A stretch of 20,661 nt of DNA, taken from positions 1-20,661 of the forward strand of contig JALTBU010000150.1 of assembly GCA_027008345.1 (NCBI GenBank). Reading direction: 5' to 3'. A program made the translations under genes and the position numbers. Shown piece after piece: positions 14,707-20,661 of the stretch. This stretch comes from Nautiliaceae bacterium (GTDB lineage: Bacteria; Campylobacterota; Campylobacteria; Campylobacterales; Nautiliaceae). The stretch's first letter is position 1. Every line of letters starts with the position of its first letter. Below the pieces are notes generated by a model. It worked only from the letters and a program-made list of their open reading frames with translations, was not told the DNA's origin and did not search any database.

Positions 14707-14724
14707 AATTAACCTTTATTTTTT

Positions 14725-14734
14725 TATAATTATA
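14725..14734. promoter_or_regulatory. Overlapping -10-like boxes between divergent genes
   Basis: In the 110-base spacer between 14706 and 14817, TATAAT occurs on the minus strand (14734-14729), suited to the carboxypeptidase-like gene. It overlaps TATAAT on the plus strand (14725-14730). The rest of the spacer is almost pure A and T. Confidence 0.4.
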
Positions 14735-14816
14735 CATCATTTACTGATAATAAAAAATTATAATTAATATAAATTTAATTTATAAACATTAAACTTCGCC
14801 AAAAAAAAGGATATAA

Positions 14817-15209
14817 ATGAAACAGATGATTTTACAAGAAAAATACCCAATATTCATACTTGATGTTTTTAAAAATGAAACAAAATATAAAAGTTCTACT
14901 GAAATAATTGAATTTTTTAAAGAAAAAATAAATTTACATCCTGTTTGTAAATATATAGCTGAATTTGATCATTTTTCTCACACACAATCAATAAATGGAG
15001 AAATTAATCCGGAAATAAAAGACTGTAAAATGGTGATTTTCTGTTTTGGAAATAAACTTCCAAACGGCAAAATCCCGGCAGTTAGACCAAGAAGTATTGG
15101 TGTTACCGAATATGAAGATAAATTTGAAATATCTTTTTTAGAAGCACCAGCATTAATTGCCAATGAAGTAATGGAGGGATGGGTAAAAGAACTTAAAGAG
15201 AATCTATAA
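14817..15209 (+). CDS. Conserved hypothetical protein (possibly DUF6858)
   Basis: A 130-residue soluble protein with no signal peptide or membrane segment. The C-terminal half reads as a well-conserved domain: FCFGNKLPNGKIPAVRPRS (75-93), IGVTEYEDKFEISFLEAP and a terminal helix (EVMEGWVKELK). The N-terminal part has a strand-helix start (EKYPIFILDV, then EIIEFFKEKI) and a His-rich turn FDHFSHTQS. It looks like a family I recall from other epsilonproteobacteria, perhaps catalogued as DUF6858; that name is from memory and uncertain. Function is unknown. The start is ATG with AAGGA five bases upstream. The last 17 bases overlap the convergent modD 3' end. Confidence 0.75.
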   Translation: MKQMILQEKYPIFILDVFKNETKYKSSTEIIEFFKEKINLHPVCKYIAEFDHFSHTQSINGEINPEIKDCKMVIFCFGNKLPNGKIPAVRPRSIGVTEYEDKFEISFLEAPALIANEVMEGWVKELKENL

Positions 15210-16020
15210 CAACTCTTACATCGGCTCCTTTTGCAAAATAAGGAGCTGTTGTCACTATTCCGTCCACACCTGTTTTAGCATATTCTTCAATATTCTCTTT
15301 ATTTATACCCCCTGCACTTAGAACTTTAATATTTTTATTATGTGCAATATCTACTATTTTTTTAGTCGTATCAATATCAACTTTATCAAGCTGTATTACA
15401 TCTACACCTATTTCTATTAACTTTTTAGCTCTTTCAATACTTTCACATTCAACTACCCATTTTTTCTCAACTGCTTTGTGTTTTAAATGTGTAAAATCAT
15501 TAAAAAATTTATCCCACCCTCCATATAAATTTATATAATTATCAAAAACTAAAATTGTCTCAGTCGTAGTAATTCTGTGCGGATAAGCACCCCCATCTAT
15601 TATGGCATTTAATGCTATTTTTTTTGTAAAAGGAATTACCTTTCTGGTAGTCAAAATTTCGATATTAGGATTAATATTTTTTGCTTTTTGTACCATTTCA
15701 TAAGTATATGTAGAAACACTTAAAGCATATTCATATATATTTTGGGCAATTTTCCAAAGTATTAATACATTTTCACCTTCCGCTTCAAATAATCTGTCTC
15801 CCACTTTTATAAATTTTTTATTTTTTTCTTTAAAATTAACTTTTAAATCCAATCTCTTACAAAGCATTTCAATCAAATTATTAGCTGTTACAACAGTGTC
15901 TTTTCTTGTATAAAAAGAAATTTTTCCTTTTATATCAATTTCAAGAAGTTCTTTTGTCAAATCAAACATACTCATATCTTCTTGTATGAGCCTATCAATT
16001 TCTTCATATGTATAAAACAT
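15193..16020 (-). CDS. modD: ModD-type quinolinate phosphoribosyltransferase-like protein
   Basis: A 275-residue paralogue of NadC of the ModD type, often encoded beside molybdate transport genes and of unproven reaction. Visible are EDMSMFDLTKELL (the ModD counterpart of DxGxGDLTT), WKIAQNIYEYALSVSTYT, the TRKVIPFTKK segment, GGAYPHR followed by TTETILVFDNY, VVECES, VIQLDK, SAGGI and the C-terminal VDGIVTTAPYFAKGADVRV. The start chosen is ATG 16020 with AGGA eight bases upstream; an in-frame extension upstream is hydrophobic spacer translation and was rejected. No molybdate transporter or cofactor gene is in the window, so the usual context is missing. It converges on the unknown gene at 14817-15209 with a 17-base overlap. 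Confidence 0.85.
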   Translation of the reverse strand: MFYTYEEIDRLIQEDMSMFDLTKELLEIDIKGKISFYTRKDTVVTANNLIEMLCKRLDLKVNFKEKNKKFIKVGDRLFEAEGENVLILWKIAQNIYEYALSVSTYTYEMVQKAKNINPNIEILTTRKVIPFTKKIALNAIIDGGAYPHRITTTETILVFDNYINLYGGWDKFFNDFTHLKHKAVEKKWVVECESIERAKKLIEIGVDVIQLDKVDIDTTKKIVDIAHNKNIKVLSAGGINKENIEEYAKTGVDGIVTTAPYFAKGADVRVVIDSL

Positions 16021-16249
16021 AACGATAATCCTTATAAATGAAATATAATAATATATCAAAAAATAATAAAAAAAAATATTAATATTAAATTTGGAGTATT
16101 TTTTTAAAAACAAAATTAACGTGTAAAATGAGAGTTTCTTACTTTTGTAGACTTATATATAAATTATTTTTTGAAATATTTAATTTTTTTATTTGTTAAA
16201 TCTAAAAAAATATACAAAGCAATATTTTAATATCAAAATACTTATTTAT

Positions 16250-16280
16250 AAATAAAAAACAGAGGATTATGCCCCCTGTC
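16250..16280 (-). terminator. Terminator hairpin enclosing the fusA stop codon
   Basis: On the minus strand ACAGGGG (16279-16273) pairs with CCTCTGT (16265-16259), with one G-U, around a seven-base loop that contains the fusA TAA. A run of six T follows (16258-16253). This is the best intrinsic terminator in the window and ends the streptomycin operon. The remaining 16021-16249 is AT-rich spacer with no gene seen. Confidence 0.8.
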
Positions 16281-18351
16281 TTTCTTTAATTATTTCTTCA
16301 GCGATGTTGTTTGGAACTTCTTCATAATGGTCAAATACCATTGAATAAGTACCTCTACCTTGAGTCATACTTCTAAGGTCTGTTGAATATCCGAACATTT
16401 CAGCAAGCGGAACAAATGCTGTAATTTTTTTAACTCCATGCTGATCTTCCATAGAGTTAACTTGACCTCTTCTTCTGTTAATATCCCCAATTACATCACC
16501 CATATATTCTTCTGGAACTTCAATTTCAACTTTCATAATAGGTTCTAAAATTACAGGATTTGCTTTTTTCATACCTTCTTTAAATGCCATAGAACCTGCA
16601 AGTTTAAATGCCATTTCACTTGAGTCAACTTCATGGTAACTTCCATCATAAAGTTCGGCTTTGAAATCAACCACAGGGAATCCAGCAAGTACTCCAGCCT
16701 GAGCAGCTTCTTGGATACCTTTGTCAACTGCTGGAATGTATTCTCTTGGGATTACCCCACCTTTAATTAAATCAACAAATTCATAACCTTTTCCAGGCTC
16801 TTGTGGAATTAATCTTAAAAATACGTGTCCGTATTGACCTCTACCACCTGATTGTTTTGCATATTTATATTCTTGTTCAACTGTGTTTTTGAATGTTTCT
16901 CTGTATGCAACTTGAGGTTTACCTGTATTACATTCAACTTTAAATTCTCTTTTAAGTCTGTCAACAAGAATTTCAAGGTGCAATTCTCCCATACCAGAAA
17001 TAATAGTTTGTCCAGACTCTTCATCTGTAGTTACTCTAAAACTTGGATCTTCCTCAGCAAGTTTTTGAAGTGCAACTGCCATTTTCTCTTGGTCAGCTTT
17101 AGTTTTAGGCTCAACAGCTACTGAAATAACTGGTTCTGGGAATTCCATTCTTTCAAGAATAATAGGTCTGCTTTCATCACATAAAGTATCCCCAGTTAAT
17201 GTATTTTTAAGTCCTACAATTGCTCCAATTTCTCCACTGTAAAATTCATCAACTTCTTCTCTTTTATTTGCATGCATTCTTAAAAGTCTACCAACTCTTT
17301 CTTTTTTGTTTTTAGTTGAGTTAAGTACATAACTTCCAGATTTAATTATACCTGAATAAAATCTTGTAAATGTAAGCTTACCAACGAATGGGTCAGTCAT
17401 AATTTTAAATGCAAGTCCACTGAATGGTTGGTCATCACCAGGATTTACACTTATTTCTTCACCTGTTTTTGGATCAATACCTTTAATCCATGTTACTTCT
17501 GTTGGAGCAGGTAAATAATCGATTACAGCATCAAGTAATGGTTGAACACCTTTGTTTTTAAAAGCAGTACCACAAAGCATTGGAACTATTTCAAGATTAA
17601 GTGTTGCTTTTTTAATACCTTTTTTAATTTCTTCTTCTGTTAATTCTTCACCTGCAAAATATTTTTCCATTAATTCTTCATCTGTTTCTGCAATTGCTTC
17701 AATAAGTTTTTCTCTGTATTCTTCTGCTTTTTCTTGAAGTTCCGCTGGAATATCTACAACTTCATATTTACTTCCAAGAGCCGCTTCATCTTCCCATACA
17801 AGAGCTTTCATTTGAACTAAATCAACAACACCTTTAAAATTGTCTTCTGCTCCGATTGGAATTTGAATTGGAACAGGATTTGCTTTTAATCTTTCTTTAA
17901 TTTGTTTTTCAACATTATAAAAATCTGCACCAATTCTATCCATTTTGTTAACAAATGCAATTCTTGGTACATGGTATTTATTTGCTTGTCTCCAAACAGT
18001 TTCAGATTGAGGTTGAACACCACCAACAGCACAAAATACTGCAATTGCACCATCAAGTACTCTCATACTTCTTTCAACTTCAATAGTAAAGTCAACGTGC
18101 CCTGGTGTATCAATAATGTTAATTTGGTGATCTTTCCAAAAGCATGTAGTAGCAGCTGAAGTAATTGTAATACCTCTTTCTTTTTCTTGTTCCATCCAGT
18201 CCATGGTAGCTGCACCTTCGTGCACTTCACCAATTTTATGACTCACACCTGTATAATACAAAATTCTCTCAGTTGTCGTAGTTTTTCCGGCATCAATATG
18301 CGCGGCAATACCGATATTTCTAACCTTTTCAATAGGCGTTTTTCTTGGCAT
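16267..18351 (-). CDS. fusA: Elongation factor G
   Basis: The translocase GTPase of protein synthesis, and with RRF a ribosome-recycling factor. The 694-residue product is full length with all G motifs: AHIDAGKTTTTERIL (17-31), the switch I segment ITITSAATTC, DTPGHVDF, VNKMDR and GTAFKNKG. Domains II-V follow, with the usual GGRGQYGHV in domain IV and RRGQV near the end. The start is ATG with AAAAGGA upstream. It follows rpsG on the same strand but after a 227-base spacer containing its own candidate promoter. Its stop codon sits in the loop of the terminator hairpin. It may be read both from upstream and from its own promoter. Confidence 0.98.
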   Translation of the reverse strand: MPRKTPIEKVRNIGIAAHIDAGKTTTTERILYYTGVSHKIGEVHEGAATMDWMEQEKERGITITSAATTCFWKDHQINIIDTPGHVDFTIEVERSMRVLDGAIAVFCAVGGVQPQSETVWRQANKYHVPRIAFVNKMDRIGADFYNVEKQIKERLKANPVPIQIPIGAEDNFKGVVDLVQMKALVWEDEAALGSKYEVVDIPAELQEKAEEYREKLIEAIAETDEELMEKYFAGEELTEEEIKKGIKKATLNLEIVPMLCGTAFKNKGVQPLLDAVIDYLPAPTEVTWIKGIDPKTGEEISVNPGDDQPFSGLAFKIMTDPFVGKLTFTRFYSGIIKSGSYVLNSTKNKKERVGRLLRMHANKREEVDEFYSGEIGAIVGLKNTLTGDTLCDESRPIILERMEFPEPVISVAVEPKTKADQEKMAVALQKLAEEDPSFRVTTDEESGQTIISGMGELHLEILVDRLKREFKVECNTGKPQVAYRETFKNTVEQEYKYAKQSGGRGQYGHVFLRLIPQEPGKGYEFVDLIKGGVIPREYIPAVDKGIQEAAQAGVLAGFPVVDFKAELYDGSYHEVDSSEMAFKLAGSMAFKEGMKKANPVILEPIMKVEIEVPEEYMGDVIGDINRRRGQVNSMEDQHGVKKITAFVPLAEMFGYSTDLRSMTQGRGTYSMVFDHYEEVPNNIAEEIIKERQGA

Positions 18352-18378
18352 ACTTATCCTTTTTTAAATTTTTGTGGA

Positions 18379-18407
18379 ATTTTAACATAATTTTATAAAT
18401 ATACCAA
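18379..18407 (-). promoter_or_regulatory. Candidate sigma-70 promoter of fusA
   Basis: On the minus strand TTGGTA (18407-18402), 17 bases, TAAAAT (18384-18379). It lies 28 bases before the fusA ATG in the 227-base spacer after rpsG. The rest of the spacer is over 85% A/T with small palindromes (TGCAT...ATGCA around 18493-18518, TAAGTG...CACTTA at 18532-18548) and no gene seen. Confidence 0.5.
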
Positions 18408-18564
18408 TAATATTGTTTATACAAAAAATTTTAAATTTATTTGAATATTTAAAGAATTTTCAATATTATTTAATTATCTCATATCGATACTATGCATATA
18501 TAATAATATAATAATGCAATACTTTAATATTTAAGTGTCAGTCACTTATTCAAAATAAAAAAGA

Positions 18565-18592
18565 AAAAAGAGGAAAAATTACCATCTGTAAT
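18565..18592 (-). terminator. Weak hairpin and T-rich tract at the rpsG stop
   Basis: On the minus strand ATTAC (18592-18588) and GTAAT (18582-18578) pair around a five-base loop. The 3' arm contains the rpsG TAA, and a T-rich tract interrupted by C follows. The stem is short, so it may give only partial termination before fusA. Confidence 0.4.
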
Positions 18593-19049
18593 GAGCGAAT
18601 GCTTTGTTTGCTTCCGCCATTCTGTGTGTATCTTCTCTTTTCTTGAAAGCTGCTCCTCTTTCATTCGCAGCATCCCAAAGCTCATTTGCGAGTCTGTCCA
18701 CCATAGTTCTTTCATTTCTGTTTCTAGCCGCATCAACGATCCATCTAATTGAAAGAGTTTGTTGTCTCTCAGGTCTTACTTCAACTGGAACCTGATAAGT
18801 TGCACCACCCACTCTTCTACTTCTAACTTCAAGTAAAGGTTTTACATTTTCGATCGCTTGAAAGAAAATATCAATACCTTTTTTTCCTTCTTCTTTTGTG
18901 TCTAATTTTTCAATTGCACCATAAACGATTTTTTCAGCAATTGTTTTTTTACCGTCCCACATAACTTTATTAATGAATTTTGTAACTACTTCGCTGTTAA
19001 ATACCGGATCCGGCATTACCGGTCTTTTCGGCGCTCTTCTTCTTCTCAT
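18579..19049 (-). CDS. rpsG: 30S ribosomal protein S7
   Basis: A primary 16S rRNA-binding protein that nucleates assembly of the 30S head. The 156-residue length is standard and the whole sequence fits, from MRRRRAPKR through KFINKVMWDGKK, RVGGATYQVPVEVRP and LANELWDA to the C-terminal HYRW. The start is ATG after AAGGAG eight bases upstream. In E. coli S7 represses its own operon by binding the rpsL-rpsG spacer. Here that spacer is long (217 bases) and full of inverted repeats, so such control is plausible but not shown. Confidence 0.98.
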   Translation of the reverse strand: MRRRRAPKRPVMPDPVFNSEVVTKFINKVMWDGKKTIAEKIVYGAIEKLDTKEEGKKGIDIFFQAIENVKPLLEVRSRRVGGATYQVPVEVRPERQQTLSIRWIVDAARNRNERTMVDRLANELWDAANERGAAFKKREDTHRMAEANKAFAHYRW

Positions 19050-19075
19050 TTAGATTCTCCTTCTCTTCAGTTTTT

Positions 19076-19111
19076 TCCTGCATTCACAGGACTTACTCTA
19101 CCTTTTGGCAG
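19076..19111 (-). promoter_or_regulatory. Two small hairpins in the rpsG leader
   Basis: On the minus strand, CTGCC-AAAA-GGTAG (19111-19098, one G-U) is followed by TCCTG-TGAATG-CAGGA (19091-19076), ending 26 bases before the rpsG start. They are the only GC-containing structures in an AT-rich spacer. Position suggests a possible S7 autoregulatory site, by analogy with E. coli; this is inference. Confidence 0.4.
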
Positions 19112-19209
19112 TGAGGAGCAATTTAAAGTTAAAAGCTAAAAGTGAAAAATTAAAATTTTAAATTTTTTCACTTTTTATTTTACACTTTTCACTTATTTAT
19201 GCTCCTACT
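19110..19209. repeat. Approximately 100-base imperfect inverted repeat in the rpsL-rpsG spacer
   Basis: The outer arms GGAGCA (19115-19120) and TGCTCC (19200-19205) are inverted, and the pairing extends a few bases outward with one bulge. The inner arms AAAAGTGAAAAA (19138-19149) and TTTTTCACTTTT (19164-19175) pair perfectly, and the centre TAAAATTTTA (19151-19160) is a palindrome. Between inner and outer arms the two sides still match with gaps. In RNA this would be one long hairpin between two ribosomal protein cistrons. It may be a small palindromic element. Confidence 0.6.
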
Positions 19210-19266
19210 ATAACCAAAAACCAACTATTACTAATTTTACCTTACGAAACCAATCTGATAATTAAA

Positions 19267-19650
19267 TTATTTTTTTCCTGCTTCAGATTTTTTAGTACCG
19301 TATTTACTTCTTGAATGAACTCTACCTTTAACACCTGCTGTATCAAGTGCACCTCTTACGATGTGATATTTAACCCCTGGTAAGTCTTTTACCCTACCAC
19401 CTCTAACAAGCACAATACTGTGCTCTTGTAGATTATGGCCTTCACCAGGAATGTAACTAATTACTTCATATCCACTTGTAAGTCTAACTTTTGCAACTTT
19501 TCTTAAAGCTGAGTTAGGTTTTTTAGGAGTAGTTGTATATACTCTTGTACAAACCCCTCTTCTTTGAGGACAGCTTACAAGTGCAGGTGATTTAGATTTT
19601 TTAATAATCTGTTTTCTACCTTTTCTCACTAATTGGTTTATAGTAGGCAT
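19267..19650 (-). CDS. rpsL: 30S ribosomal protein S12
   Basis: A decoding-centre protein of the small subunit. The 127-residue product is full length. TTTPKKPNSALRKVAKVRL (39-57) and GGRVKDLPGVKYH (84-96) are intact, with Lys at the two positions whose changes give streptomycin resistance elsewhere, so this is the wild-type, sensitive form. Asp89 in KDLPG is the residue methylthiolated by RimO in other bacteria. The start is ATG with AAAGGAAG four bases upstream. A strong promoter lies just before it, after rpoC. Confidence 0.98.
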   Translation of the reverse strand: MPTINQLVRKGRKQIIKKSKSPALVSCPQRRGVCTRVYTTTPKKPNSALRKVAKVRLTSGYEVISYIPGEGHNLQEHSIVLVRGGRVKDLPGVKYHIVRGALDTAGVKGRVHSRSKYGTKKSEAGKK

Positions 19651-19681
19651 TTGCTTCCTTTTTCAAAGTTTTTAGTGCGGA

Positions 19682-19710
19682 ATTATAACAAATTTTGAAT
19701 AATATATCAA
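19682..19710 (-). promoter_or_regulatory. Sigma-70 promoter of rpsL
   Basis: On the minus strand TTGATA (19710-19705), exactly 17 bases, TATAAT (19687-19682), followed by TCCGC. The start point would fall about 25 bases before the rpsL ATG. This is the most consensus-like promoter in the window and makes rpsL at least partly independent of rpoBC. Confidence 0.7.
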
Positions 19711-19714
19711 TTTA

Positions 19715-19739
19715 AAACTTCCTTATCAAAAGGAAATAA
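19715..19739 (-). terminator. Weak hairpin after rpoC
   Basis: TTCCTT and AAGGAA (19719-19724 and 19730-19735) pair around a five-base loop. On the minus strand a short GTTTT follows. It lies between the rpoC stop and the rpsL promoter and could partly end rpoBC transcription. The stem is only six pairs, two of them G-C. Confidence 0.4.
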
Positions 19740-19773
19740 TTATACTTAATAAAAATAAGAAAGAAAAGAGAGA

Positions 19774-20661
19774 TTATTCGTGGTCGAGTTTTAGATTTCT
19801 GTCTTTGTGATAGAACATTCCTGTACCAACCGGTACAACCCTACCAAGAACAATATTTTCTTTAAAGTCTTCAAGATAATCAAATTTACCTTGAATACTT
19901 GCTTCTGTAAGAACCCTTGTTGTTTCCTGGAATGAAGCGGCAGAAATGAAACTGTCACTTTGAATTGCCGCTCTTGTAATACCTACAAGTACAGGCTCTG
20001 CAATGGCAGGTTCTCCGCCGAATTTTTTAATTCTTTCATTTTCTTCATTAAACATTTTTCTGCTTACCAAATCGCCTTCGATAAACTTAGTATCTCCACT
20101 GTCTACTATTCTTACCTGTCTTAGCATTTGATTAACAATAAGCTCAATATGTTTATCATTAATATTAACACCTTGAAGTCTGTAAACTTTTTGGACTTCA
20201 TTTACTATATATTGTTGAAGCGCTTTTTCCCCAAGGATATTTAAAATATCATAACTTGAAATTTGACCATCAGTTAGTCTCTCTCCTGCATGCACAAAAT
20301 CACCTTCATGCACAAGTATTTGTCTGTCTTGTGGCACAAGATATTCTTTTATTGCACTCTCTCCTTCAACTATCAGTCTTTGTTTACCTCTGATTGTTTT
20401 TCCAAATTTAACATATCCGTCAATTTCACTGATAATTGCAGGTGATTTAGGTCTTCTTGCTTCAAATAGTTCATTAACTCTTGGAAGACCCCCTGTAATG
20501 TCCGCTGATTTTGCAACCGCTTTTGGTGTTTTTGCCAAAATGTCACCTTGTTTAACCTCAGCACCTTCTTGAACATGAATAACAGTTTTTGGTTCAAGCA
20601 CATATTCATATACTTTATCTTTTGCAACGAGCAATATTCTTGGATGATATCCTTTTGGCAA
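19774..20661 (-). CDS. rpoC: RNA polymerase beta' subunit, C-terminal part
   Basis: The last 295 codons of rpoC; the gene runs off the right edge, and the codon at the edge is an internal Leu (TTG), not a start. Recognisable are the conserved C-terminal parts of beta': DITGGLPRVNELFEARRPK (the conserved jaw/cleft segment), an inserted domain with EIDGYVKF, YIVNEVQKVYRLQGVNINDKH, VDSGDT, and ALTEAS-type helix LTEASIQGKFDYLEDFKENI followed by GRVVPVGTG. The order rpoC-rpsL-rpsG-fusA is the classical rpoBC-streptomycin arrangement. In many epsilonproteobacteria beta and beta' are fused into one RpoBC chain; this fragment cannot show whether that is so here. Confidence 0.97.
   Translation of the reverse strand: MPKGYHPRILLVAKDKVYEYVLEPKTVIHVQEGAEVKQGDILAKTPKAVAKSADITGGLPRVNELFEARRPKSPAIISEIDGYVKFGKTIRGKQRLIVEGESAIKEYLVPQDRQILVHEGDFVHAGERLTDGQISSYDILNILGEKALQQYIVNEVQKVYRLQGVNINDKHIELIVNQMLRQVRIVDSGDTKFIEGDLVSRKMFNEENERIKKFGGEPAIAEPVLVGITRAAIQSDSFISAASFQETTRVLTEASIQGKFDYLEDFKENIVLGRVVPVGTGMFYHKDRNLKLDHE

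Noticed and set aside
16021..16113. Hydrophobic N-terminal extension of ModD (could look like a membrane anchor)
   Set aside because: It is translation of AT-rich spacer; ATG 16020 has a ribosome binding site and the ModD family starts there.
16852..18390. Several ORFs opposite fusA
   Set aside because: They are antisense shadows of a highly conserved gene; composition is Phe/Asn/Ser-rich nonsense.
18481..18550. Palindromes (TGCAT...ATGCA and TAAGTG...CACTTA) in the rpsG-fusA spacer as a terminator or operator
   Set aside because: There is no T-run after either, and short symmetric words are expected in sequence this rich in A and T.
1..20661. CRISPR arrays, tRNA or rRNA genes, insertion sequences, attachment sites
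   Set aside because: I saw no regularly spaced repeats, cloverleaf-like segments, transposase or integrase reading frames on either strand.

Overview
The window reads as chromosomal DNA of an AT-rich epsilonproteobacterium (Campylobacterota). The Nautiliales (Nautilia, Caminibacter, Lebetimonas) are the best guess from the look of the proteins, but the genus is not proven here. Supporting signs are a solitary atpB, a divergent tyrA/bamA pair, and the block plsY-folB-hsrA-ferredoxin-Ppx/GppA. As I recall, folB, a CosR/HsrA-type regulator, a ferredoxin and a phosphatase also lie together in Campylobacter jejuni. I see no tRNA, rRNA, CRISPR array, insertion sequence or prophage. Gene density is high, with many 1-17 base overlaps.

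Layout. 99-1312 (+): atpB and an overlapping ThiE/TenI-like gene that has no ATG, GTG or TTG start in a sensible place. 1373-2200 (-): tyrA. 2271-4786 (+): bamA and a small exported protein overlapping it by one base. 8213-4773 (-): plsY, folB, hsrA, a 2[4Fe-4S] ferredoxin and a Ppx/GppA phosphatase, nearly abutting after folB. 8264-11897 (+): nadA, nadC, a DUF389 membrane protein and a PhoH-type ATPase that apparently starts at ATT. 12971-11898 (-): a soluble chemoreceptor. 13343-13104 (-): a DUF465/YdcH-type small protein. 14706-13392 (-): a Csd4/Pgp1-like zinc carboxypeptidase with a coupled acidic small protein. 14817-15209 (+): a conserved unknown. 16020-15193 (-): modD. 20661-16267 (-): the streptomycin operon, as the 3' end of rpoC, then rpsL, rpsG and fusA.

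How genes work together. NadA makes quinolinate and NadC converts it to nicotinate mononucleotide for NAD synthesis. BamA inserts outer-membrane proteins. The Csd4-like enzyme probably trims peptidoglycan. rpoC-rpsL-rpsG-fusA is core transcription and translation machinery, but it has a strong promoter before rpsL, another before fusA, and long spacers with large RNA-structure potential.

Nothing here is a clear new defence or mobile system. The most notable observations are: (1) two genes whose best start is ATT; (2) a chemoreceptor whose C-terminal CZB-like domain has lost all four expected zinc ligands, with an exact TTTAAG-N5-TTTAAG direct repeat 11 bases upstream of its -10; (3) an HsrA/CosR-type regulator that keeps the phospho-acceptor Asp lost in the Helicobacter and Campylobacter proteins; (4) a roughly 100-base imperfect inverted repeat in the rpsL-rpsG spacer; (5) hairpins that contain the stop codon of the gene they follow.
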